Positions 1 through 5,263 of a stretch of 13,895 nt of DNA are shown here, in pieces. The notes beneath the pieces are model-generated. The model was not told the DNA's origin, did not search any database, and saw only the letters and a list, made by a program, of their open reading frames with translations. How positions within the stretch are numbered: position 1 is the stretch's first letter; every line of letters starts with the position of its first letter. This DNA comes from Tissierella_A sp964489715. Its GTDB lineage: Bacteria > Bacillota > Clostridia > Tissierellales > Tissierellaceae. The translations under genes were made by a program, and so were the position numbers. The stretch lies in assembly GCA_964489715.1 (NCBI GenBank), contig CAZBAK010000045.1:1-13895 (forward strand). Reading direction: 5' to 3'.

Positions 1-1
1 T

Positions 2-217
2 GGTATATTGATGATAACATTTCTTATATCATCACTTATAAATATGGTAGATAGTGTTGATTTTCTAAAATATATAACACCATTTAAATATTTTGATACT
101 TCATATATATTAAATGAAATGAGTTTAGAAGCTATTTATATAGTACTTTCTATTGTGATAATTCTAGCTGGAATGGCTGGTACATTTATTTTATATCCTA
201 AGAGAGATTTATATTAG
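2..217 (+). CDS. ABC-2 type transporter permease, C-terminal fragment (cut by window edge)
   Basis: The reading frame is open from the left edge (codons GGT ATA TTG ATG from base 2) to a TAG at 215-217, so these 71 residues are the end of a longer protein whose start lies outside the window. The visible part has a hydrophobic stretch, then a segment reading LKYITPFKYFDTSYIL, then a strongly hydrophobic helix (about 20 residues) and a short basic tail ending KRDLY. The 'TPFKYFD ... final TM helix ... Y.KRD' layout is what I know from the last transmembrane segment of ABC-2 type permeases (Bcr/Ytr-like exporters). The ATP-binding partner would be expected upstream, outside the window. The substrate cannot be told. 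No ribosome binding site supports the internal TTG or ATG at 8-13 as a genuine start. Confidence 0.65.
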   Translation, partial: GILMITFLISSLINMVDSVDFLKYITPFKYFDTSYILNEMSLEAIYIVLSIVIILAGMAGTFILYPKRDLY

Positions 218-329
218 AGTATAAAGGATTCAGTACAGGGATACTACTTATGCTGTAGATAAAATAGGACTTTAGTTTTGAAAAGAAAAATAAAGTCTTT
301 AAAATGATTAGAAGCTTATGATAATTTTT

Positions 330-381
330 TATAGTAAAGCATAAAAGAAAAATTTATTTTATCCTTTACTATATATTTTTT
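330..381. terminator. long AT-rich hairpin, probable terminator of the permease gene
   Basis: TATAGTAAAG (330-339) pairs with CTTTACTATA (364-373). After one C-C mismatch the helix continues with ATAAAA (341-346) against TTTTAT (357-362), giving nearly continuous pairing. A T-run follows at 376-381, and a T-run also sits on the left side (325-330), so it could work in both directions. A weaker inverted repeat, GACTTTA (268-274) with TAAAGTC (291-297), lies just upstream. Apart from these hairpins and the trpS promoter region, I see nothing coding in 218-472. Confidence 0.6.
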
Positions 382-394
382 AAAAGACTTAATA

Positions 395-423
395 TTGAAC
401 AAAGGGCTATAATGGTGTATCAT
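395..423 (+). promoter_or_regulatory. possible trpS promoter
   Basis: TTGAAC (395-400), a 17-base spacer and TATCAT (418-423) resemble a sigma-A promoter. A perfect TATAAT also lies at 408-413, but its -35 position (385-390, AGACTT) is poor. Either would give a leader of only about 40-60 nt, too short for a T-box. Confidence 0.4.
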
Positions 424-472
424 ATATAAAGATATATAGATTTCATATAGAAATATACAAGGAGAGGTTAAG

Positions 473-1465
473 ATGGATAAAAAGATAGTATTTAGTGGAG
501 TACAGCCATCAGGTGCTTTAACTATTGGTAATTATATTGGAGCTATAAAAAGATGGACTACACTTCAAGATGAATACAATTGTTATTATAGTGTAGTAGA
601 TCAGCATGCAATTACAGTACCTCAAAAGCCAAAAGATTTAAGAAAAAATACTCTTGATATTTTAGCGCTTCTCATGGCTTGTGGAATTGATCCTGACAAA
701 TCAACTTTATTCATACAATCACATGTAACTGAACATGCAGAATTAACATGGGTATTAAATACTATGACCTATATGGGTCAGTTAAATAGAATGACGCAAT
801 TTAAGGATAAATCAAAGAGGGCAGAAGAAAATTTAAACGCTGCATTATTTACATATCCGGTGCTTATGGCAGCTGATATCTTATTATATGGGACAGATCT
901 TGTACCTGTAGGAGATGATCAAAAGCAACATTTAGAACTTACAAGAGATTTAGCAGAGAGATTTAATAATAGATATAGCGAGACCTTCACCATACCAGAA
1001 CCACTAATAGGAGAGTTTGGAGCAAGAATAATGAGTCTTCAAGATCCTAGTGTAAAAATGAGTAAGTCTGACAGTGATGAAAATGGATTTATCTTGGTTT
1101 TAGATGATCCTGCTACTATAAGAAGAAAAATAAAAAGAGCAGTAACTGATTCTATTGGAGAAGTAAATTATAGTGATGAACAAGCTGGAATTAAAAACTT
1201 GTTAAATATATATTCAAGTTTTTCTGGTGAGTCAATAGAAGCAATAGTAGAGAAATATAAAGGTAAGGGATATGGAGATTTTAAAAAAGATCTAGGAGAG
1301 ATTTTAGTAGATGCACTTAGTCCTATACAAGAAAAATTTAAAGAAATTAGAAGTGATAAAACCTATTTAGAAGAAGTCTATAGAAAGGGGGCTGAAAAAG
1401 CCTCTAATCAAGCTAGAAGAGTATTGAGAAAGACTTATAAAAAAGTAGGATTTATACCAAGATAA
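473..1465 (+). CDS. trpS: tryptophanyl-tRNA synthetase
   Basis: Class I aminoacyl-tRNA synthetase that charges tRNA-Trp with tryptophan in the cytoplasm, using ATP. The 330-residue length is typical of bacterial TrpRS. The HIGH-class nucleotide-binding motif appears as TIGN (residues 17-20) in the family-typical context SGVQPSGALTIGNYIGA. The second signature, KMSKS, is intact at 195-199. Other TrpRS-typical segments are VVDQHAIT, the 'ALFTYPVLMAADILLY' helix and 'VGDDQKQHLELTRDLAERFN'. The start is ATG 473, with GGAGAGG (461-467) five bases upstream. The gene appears monocistronic: a hairpin precedes its promoter and a strong inverted repeat follows its stop. Unlike valS in this window it has no room for a T-box leader, so tryptophan-dependent control of that kind is not seen. 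Identification is very secure. Confidence 0.97.
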   Translation: MDKKIVFSGVQPSGALTIGNYIGAIKRWTTLQDEYNCYYSVVDQHAITVPQKPKDLRKNTLDILALLMACGIDPDKSTLFIQSHVTEHAELTWVLNTMTYMGQLNRMTQFKDKSKRAEENLNAALFTYPVLMAADILLYGTDLVPVGDDQKQHLELTRDLAERFNNRYSETFTIPEPLIGEFGARIMSLQDPSVKMSKSDSDENGFILVLDDPATIRRKIKRAVTDSIGEVNYSDEQAGIKNLLNIYSSFSGESIEAIVEKYKGKGYGDFKKDLGEILVDALSPIQEKFKEIRSDKTYLEEVYRKGAEKASNQARRVLRKTYKKVGFIPR

Positions 1466-1482
1466 TTTAATAAAGGAAAGAA

Positions 1483-1498
1483 ACCCTATATATCGTAT
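1483..1498 (+). promoter_or_regulatory. putative NrdR box 1 upstream of nrdD
   Basis: ACCCTATATATCGTAT matches the known NrdR-box consensus acaCwAtATaTwGtgt at 13 of 16 positions and its core CwAtATaTwG at 9 of 10 (core 1486-1495). NrdR is the ATP-cone repressor of ribonucleotide reductase genes and binds tandem boxes about three helical turns apart. Core-to-core distance to box 2 is 32 bp. Confidence 0.6.
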
Positions 1499-1514
1499 GT
1501 GGATAATTTAAAAA

Positions 1515-1530
1515 CTACAATATATAGGGT
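1515..1530 (+). promoter_or_regulatory. putative NrdR box 2 upstream of nrdD
   Basis: CTACAATATATAGGGT matches the NrdR consensus at 13 of 16 positions and its 10-base core (1518-1527, CAATATATAG) perfectly. It lies 7 bp upstream of the likely nrdD -35 element, where a bound repressor could block RNA polymerase. The gap between the two 16-bp boxes is exactly 16 bp. Confidence 0.65.
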
Positions 1531-1536
1531 TTCTTC

Positions 1537-1565
1537 TTGTAAATTATAGGGACTTACTGTATAAT
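1537..1565 (+). promoter_or_regulatory. nrdDG promoter
   Basis: TTGTAA (1537-1542), a 17-base spacer and a perfect TATAAT (1560-1565). Transcription would start near 1572, giving a leader of about 30-35 nt before the nrdD ribosome binding site. The -35 element abuts the inverted repeat that holds the putative NrdR boxes. Confidence 0.7.
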
Positions 1566-1590
1566 ATAAAATATAAATAAAAGTAATACA

Positions 1591-1601
1591 AAGGGGCTGA
1601 T
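1591..1601 (+). promoter_or_regulatory. nrdD ribosome binding site that decides an unusual start
   Basis: AAGGGGCTGAT matches the extended anti-SD complement AAGGAGGTGAT at 9 of 11 positions. The aligned core ends at 1597, five bases before ATA 1603 and eight before ATT 1606. No comparable site precedes the internal ATG at 1681, where the upstream bases encode conserved ATP-cone residues. Confidence 0.6.
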
Positions 1602-1605
1602 AATA

Positions 1606-3753
1606 ATTAAAGTAATTAAAAGAGATAATAGAGAAACAGAATTTGAAAAACAAAAGATAGTATCTGCCATTGAAAAAGCTATGAAGTATGGTAGTGGAAA
1701 CTATGAGAAAGATGTGGCTATGAGAATAGCAAGAGAAATAGAACAGATATGTGAAATTACAAAGATACTTAATATTTCTCAAATAGAAGACATGGTATAT
1801 CATAAGCTGATAGAAAACAATCATGTTGATACTGCTAAAGCTTATGAAGGTTATAGAGCAGTACAAGAACATAAAAGAGAGAATAATACAACAGATGGAA
1901 GCATTATAGAACTTATAAATTTTAAAAACGAAGATTTGATGAGAGAGAATTCAAATAAAGATGCAGTACTTTCATCTACTCAAAGAGATCTGATAGCTGG
2001 AGAAGTATCTAAGGACCTTTATACAAGGAAAATGCTACCAGCTCATTTAGCTCAAGCCCATGAAGAAGGTATTATTCACATTCATGATAGAGATTATCTA
2101 TTACAAAATATGCATAATTGTACTATAGTAAACTTAAAAGATATGCTTGAGAATGGAACGGTAATAAATGAAAAGCAGATCAGTAGTCCTAAATCTTTTC
2201 AAGTTGCATGCACTGTAACAACGCAAATAATAGCTCAAGTATCCAGTTCCCAATACGGAGGAGCTAGTATAAATGGAATAGATAGGATTCTAGCACCCTA
2301 TGTAAGAATTAGTTATGACAAATATTATAAAGTCCATGAAAGTAGATTAAAAGATTTAAAAATAGAAGACTTAGAAATAGAAGAGTTATCTAAAAAGTAT
2401 GCATGGGAAGATGTAAAAAAAGAAGTAAAAGATGGAGTACAAACCATGCAATATCAAATAAATACACTTAACTCCACCAATGGACAATCTCCTTTTGTAA
2501 CATTTTTATTATATTTTGATCCAAAAGATGAATACGCATTAGAAGCATCTATAATTCAAGAAGAAATATTAAAGCAAAGAATAATTGGAGTAGAAAATGA
2601 AGCAGGTATAAAGATGCCAACATCCTTTCCAAAACTTATATATGTATTAGATGAACACAATGTTGAAAAAGATAGTCAGTACTATTATTTAACTGAACTA
2701 AGTGCAAGAGCAAGCGCTAAAACACTTATGCCAGACTATATATCAGCTAAAAAAATGAAAGAACATTATGAAGGCAATGTATTTGTTCCTATGGGTTGCC
2801 GTAGCTTTCTTTCACCGTGGAAAGATGAAGAGGGAAATTATAAATTTGAAGGAAGATTTAACTTTGGCGTAGTTAGTATAAATCTGCCGGATGTTGCTCT
2901 TTCAGCAAAGGGAAATCTAGAACTTTTCTGGAATATTTTAAATGAAAGGGTAGCCTTAGCTAAAGAAATGGGTCTTTTAAGATACAATCAACTTAAAAAT
3001 ACTCCCAGTGATGTAGCACCTATTCTCTGGCAAGATGGAGCAATCGCTAGACTTGCAAAGGGAGAAAAGATAGGAAAACTATTGGAAAATGGATATTCAA
3101 CCTATTCATTGGGATATGTAGGTATATATGAAACTATAAAAGTTTTAACGGGAGATACCCATACCAGTGATAAAGGAGCTAAACTTGCTATAGATATAGT
3201 GAGCTTTTTAAGAGAGAAAGTAGATAGATGGAAAAAAGAAACTGGGATAGGTTTCGCACTATACGGTACTCCTAGTGAAAATATGGCTGGTAGACTTTCA
3301 GATGCCACTCAAAAGAGGTTTGGAATAATTGAAGATATAACAGATAAGGGATACTTTATAAACAGCTATCATGTAGATATAAGAGAAGAAATAGATGCTT
3401 TTTCAAAATTAAGCTTTGAATCACCTTATCAAGTACTATCCTCTGGCGGGACTATAAGCTATGTAGAAATACCAAATTTACAAAATAACATTGAAGCTGT
3501 ATTAGAAGTTATGAAGCATATCTACAATACAAATATATATGCAGAGATGAATACCAAGGCTGATCTTTGTCATGTATGTAAATTTGATGGTGAAATTATA
3601 ATAAATGATAACTTGGAATGGGAATGTCCACAATGTCATAATAAGGACCAAGATGAAATGACAGTTGTAAGAAGAACTTGTGGATATTTAGGATCCAACT
3701 ATTGGAGTGAAGGAAGAACCAAAGATATAAGAGATAGGGTTCTTCATCTATAG
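1606..3753 (+). CDS. nrdD: anaerobic (class III) ribonucleoside-triphosphate reductase, large subunit, with non-canonical start
   Basis: Glycyl-radical enzyme that reduces ribonucleoside triphosphates to dNTPs without oxygen; NrdG activates it. Numbering from ATT 1606 gives 715 residues. An N-terminal ATP cone (about 1-90) begins KVIKRDNRETEFEKQKI, the usual opening of this domain and the allosteric dATP/ATP site. Expected catalytic cysteines are Cys172 (in MHNCTIVNLKDML) and Cys398 (in MGCRSFLSPW). The zinc-ribbon pairs are Cys655/658 and Cys674/677. The glycyl radical is Gly693 in RTCGYLG, 22 residues before the end. The first in-frame ATG is 1681, but starting there would remove the first 25 residues of the ATP cone. 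The frame is open back to TAA 1567-1569 and contains no ATG, GTG or TTG before 1681. I therefore place the start at ATT 1606 (ATA 1603 or CTG 1597 are alternatives), 8 bases after a good ribosome binding site. Expression is probably repressed by NrdR through the tandem boxes upstream. Confidence 0.93.
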   Translation: MKVIKRDNRETEFEKQKIVSAIEKAMKYGSGNYEKDVAMRIAREIEQICEITKILNISQIEDMVYHKLIENNHVDTAKAYEGYRAVQEHKRENNTTDGSIIELINFKNEDLMRENSNKDAVLSSTQRDLIAGEVSKDLYTRKMLPAHLAQAHEEGIIHIHDRDYLLQNMHNCTIVNLKDMLENGTVINEKQISSPKSFQVACTVTTQIIAQVSSSQYGGASINGIDRILAPYVRISYDKYYKVHESRLKDLKIEDLEIEELSKKYAWEDVKKEVKDGVQTMQYQINTLNSTNGQSPFVTFLLYFDPKDEYALEASIIQEEILKQRIIGVENEAGIKMPTSFPKLIYVLDEHNVEKDSQYYYLTELSARASAKTLMPDYISAKKMKEHYEGNVFVPMGCRSFLSPWKDEEGNYKFEGRFNFGVVSINLPDVALSAKGNLELFWNILNERVALAKEMGLLRYNQLKNTPSDVAPILWQDGAIARLAKGEKIGKLLENGYSTYSLGYVGIYETIKVLTGDTHTSDKGAKLAIDIVSFLREKVDRWKKETGIGFALYGTPSENMAGRLSDATQKRFGIIEDITDKGYFINSYHVDIREEIDAFSKLSFESPYQVLSSGGTISYVEIPNLQNNIEAVLEVMKHIYNTNIYAEMNTKADLCHVCKFDGEIIINDNLEWECPQCHNKDQDEMTVVRRTCGYLGSNYWSEGRTKDIRDRVLHL

Positions 3754-3756
3754 GAG
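3752..3756 (+). promoter_or_regulatory. nrdG ribosome binding site overlapping the nrdD stop
   Basis: AGGAG (3752-3756) begins inside the nrdD TAG and lies nine bases before GTG 3766. It directly abuts TTG 3757, which leaves no spacing for that codon. This favours GTG 3766 as the start and implies translational coupling with nrdD. Confidence 0.7.
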
Positions 3757-3765
3757 TTGAATTTC

Positions 3766-4260
3766 GTGAAATATGCACAAATAAGAAAGTACGATGTTGC
3801 AAATGGAGTTGGAGTTAGGACTTCTATATTTGTAACAGGATGTACTCATAAATGCTTTAATTGTTTTAATGAAGAATATCAAGATTTTGATTTTGGAGAA
3901 AATTGGACAGAAAAAGAAACACAAAGAGTAATAGAATATCTAAAAAATCACCATATTTCAGGATTAAGTATTTTAGGAGGAGAGCCTATGCAAAATGCTG
4001 TGGACTTAACTTCTATAGTGAAAAAAATAAAAGAAGCTACTGAAAAGAATATATGGCTTTGGAGTGGCTATAGCTACGAAGAGATCTTGAAAAACAAGAA
4101 TAGAAAAGCTCTATTAGAAGAAATAGATGTTTTAGTAGATGGGAAATTTATAGAAGATAAAAAAGACTTGACTCTGAAGTTTCGAGGTAGCTCAAATCAA
4201 AGGATTATAGATGTGAAAAAAAGTTTAGAAAAAAATACCATAGTTAATTATCAATTATAA
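3766..4260 (+). CDS. nrdG: anaerobic ribonucleotide reductase activating protein
   Basis: Radical-SAM enzyme that installs the glycyl radical on NrdD using S-adenosylmethionine and a reduced [4Fe-4S] cluster. With the GTG start it has 164 residues, a usual NrdG length, and begins MKYAQIRKYDVANGVGVR, which is the family's standard opening. The cluster cysteines are Cys26, Cys30 and Cys33 in the CxxxCxxC motif (GCTHKCFNC). The GGEP segment (in LGGEPM) is the SAM-contacting motif of the superfamily, and LWSGYSYEE and DVLVDGKF are also typical. An upstream TTG at 3757 would add MNF but has no spaced ribosome binding site. The gene lies 12 bases behind nrdD, in an operon, and ends in a perfect palindromic hairpin. 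The partner subunit directly upstream makes the assignment secure. Confidence 0.96.
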   Translation: MKYAQIRKYDVANGVGVRTSIFVTGCTHKCFNCFNEEYQDFDFGENWTEKETQRVIEYLKNHHISGLSILGGEPMQNAVDLTSIVKKIKEATEKNIWLWSGYSYEEILKNKNRKALLEEIDVLVDGKFIEDKKDLTLKFRGSSNQRIIDVKKSLEKNTIVNYQL

Positions 4261-4263
4261 AAC

Positions 4264-4310
4264 ATAGATAAAGAGGATGATTTTAAAATCATCCTCTTTA
4301 TCTATAAAAT
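4264..4310 (+). terminator. terminator of nrdDG: perfect 42-bp palindrome
   Basis: Bases 4264-4284 are the exact complement of 4285-4305, so the transcript can form a very stable hairpin (AU-rich top, GAGGATGA/TCATCCTC core). The U-tract is poor, because the sequence after the stem is AAAATTTTG. The hairpin starts four bases after the nrdG stop. Confidence 0.8.
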
Positions 4311-4343
4311 TTTGTTAAAAGAATAGAGAATCTTAAATATATA

Positions 4344-4352
4344 TGTTATATT
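4344..4352 (+). promoter_or_regulatory. pgsA promoter with extended -10
   Basis: TGTTATATT is an extended -10 element (TGn followed by TATATT at 4347-4352). No good -35 is seen at the expected place (4324-4329, TAGAGA), which fits an extended -10 promoter. The predicted leader is about 40 nt. Confidence 0.5.
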
Positions 4353-4400
4353 AGTCACTAGTAGTTTAGTAAAAACTGTAAATTTTGAAGGAGGACTTTA

Positions 4401-4940
4401 ATGAATATACCTAATCTGCTTACAATTTTTCGCATATTTTTAGTACCCATATATCTTCTAGTATTTTTCTCAGGATTAGATAATAGATTTATATTGGCAG
4501 GAATTATATTTATATTAGCAGGTATATCAGATGTTTTAGATGGCAAAATTGCCAGGAAATATAATCTTATAACAAATCTTGGAACTATACTAGATCCTAT
4601 AGCAGATAAGATGATGATCTTTGCTGTGCTTATATCATATACCATAGAAGGCATTATACCATCTTGGATAATAGTTGCTATAGGAATAAAAGAAGGATTT
4701 CAGATAATAGGTGGAGCTATTTTATATCTATCTAAAGGAAAGCAAGTTGTTCCTTCAAATTGGTATGGGAAAATCTCAACAGTTTCATTTTATGCAGCTA
4801 CCTTGTCTGTGGTTTTTCAAATATCCTCTAAATTGTCCCAAGGACTTTTCATAGTAACGGTTGTTTTAAATATACTTGCCTTTATAAGCTATTTTAAAAT
4901 CTATATAAATAGGACAAGCAATAGTGCAGAGATTAGTTGA
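4401..4940 (+). CDS. pgsA: CDP-diacylglycerol--glycerol-3-phosphate 3-phosphatidyltransferase
   Basis: Membrane enzyme that joins CDP-diacylglycerol and glycerol-3-phosphate to make phosphatidylglycerolphosphate, the first committed step to phosphatidylglycerol and cardiolipin. The CDP-alcohol phosphatidyltransferase signature D-x2-DG-x2-AR-x8-G-x3-D-x3-D is complete: Asp44, Asp47, Gly48, Ala51, Arg52, Gly61, Asp65 and Asp69. The N-terminus MNIPNLLTIFRIFLVPIYL is the usual PgsA opening. At least four hydrophobic helices are visible in the 179 residues, a normal family length. ATG 4401 follows AAGGAGG (4388-4394) at six bases. The gene stands alone between the nrdG terminator and the valS leader. 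Its TGA lies within the TTGACA box of the next promoter. A phosphatidylserine or other CDP-alcohol transferase is less likely given the PgsA-type N-terminus and length. Confidence 0.94.
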   Translation: MNIPNLLTIFRIFLVPIYLLVFFSGLDNRFILAGIIFILAGISDVLDGKIARKYNLITNLGTILDPIADKMMIFAVLISYTIEGIIPSWIIVAIGIKEGFQIIGGAILYLSKGKQVVPSNWYGKISTVSFYAATLSVVFQISSKLSQGLFIVTVVLNILAFISYFKIYINRTSNSAEIS

Positions 4941-4965
4941 CAAAGAGTTTTATTAAATATATAAT
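4937..4965 (+). promoter_or_regulatory. consensus sigma-A promoter of the valS T-box leader
   Basis: TTGACA (4937-4942), exactly 17 bases, then TATAAT (4960-4965): a full match to consensus at both elements. The -35 box contains the pgsA stop codon (4938-4940). Transcription would start near 4972, giving a leader of about 290 nt. Confidence 0.85.
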
Positions 4966-4971
4966 AAAATA

Positions 4972-5220
4972 AATAATATATAATAACTATGAAAAAGAGG
5001 AGTAAACATTTAACTTTTTAGGAAGGAAATTCTAGACTGAAAGATTTTCAAAGCTCTAAATGTTGAAGGTAGCTTTTGAGTTTTTAGGCTGAAGATAGTA
5101 GGCTTAAAGGGTTATAACCTTATAATAACTTGAGTGTCAGAAAAAATTCTGAAATTAAGGTGGCATCGCGGAAAATTTACCCTTCGTCCTTATTAAATTT
5201 AATAAGGACAGAGGGTTTTT
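4972..5220 (+). promoter_or_regulatory. T-box leader of valS, Val (GUA) specifier
   Basis: tRNA-sensing transcription attenuator filling the gap between pgsA and valS. Stem I is bounded by AAAAG (4993-4997) with CTTTT (5073-5077) and AACATTT (5005-5011) with AAATGTT (5058-5064). Between these helices is the specifier loop, with AGTA (5001-5004) on the 5' side and GAAGGTAG (5065-5072) on the 3' side. The specifier reads GTA (5069-5071), a valine codon that matches the downstream gene. The stem IIA/B segment is near 5108-5124, and stem III is TCAGAA (5137-5142) with TTCTGA (5147-5152). The T-box motif AAGGTGGCATCGCGG lies at 5157-5171. In the antiterminator, AAGG (5157-5160) pairs with CCTT (5188-5191) and GCG (5168-5170) with CGT (5185-5187), leaving the seven-base bulge TGGCATC to bind the tRNA 3' end. 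Uncharged tRNA-Val should favour this form and allow valS-folC transcription. Confidence 0.93.
5179..5220 (+). terminator. T-box attenuator terminator
   Basis: A perfect 24-base palindrome (5186-5209) is extended by ACCC (5179-5182) with GGGT (5213-5216) and followed by TTTTT (5216-5220). Its 5' arm contains the CGTCCTTA bases that the antiterminator needs, so the two folds exclude each other. Confidence 0.92.
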
Positions 5221-5263
5221 ATATTTTAAAAAGACAAAACTAATCTAAGGAGGAATAATATAA

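Larger units (their letters stand above)
1478..1540 (+). terminator. 16-bp inverted repeat after trpS (terminator and/or NrdR operator)
   Basis: Bases 1478-1493 are perfectly complementary to 1520-1535, with a 26-base loop; the T-rich end TTTCTTCTTG forms part of the 3' arm. It sits 13 bases after the trpS stop and would fold in the trpS transcript. The long loop and interrupted T-run make it less than ideal as a terminator. The same bases form two NrdR-box-like palindromes (see the separate entries), so the symmetry may come wholly or partly from tandem operator sites. Confidence 0.6.

Noticed and set aside
1486..1872. Minus-strand open frame of 128 codons across the nrdD 5' region
   Set aside because: It lies opposite the conserved ATP cone and the operator region, has a composition of Phe/Tyr/Ile runs expected from AT-rich antisense sequence, and no ribosome binding site was evident.
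3757..3759. TTG start for nrdG
   Set aside because: It directly touches the AGGAG ribosome binding site with no spacing; GTG 3766 has nine-base spacing and gives the usual NrdG N-terminus.
4979..4984. TATAAT as the valS leader -10
   Set aside because: It has no acceptable -35 at 17 bases (4956-4961 is AATATA), while the upstream pair TTGACA/TATAAT is perfect.
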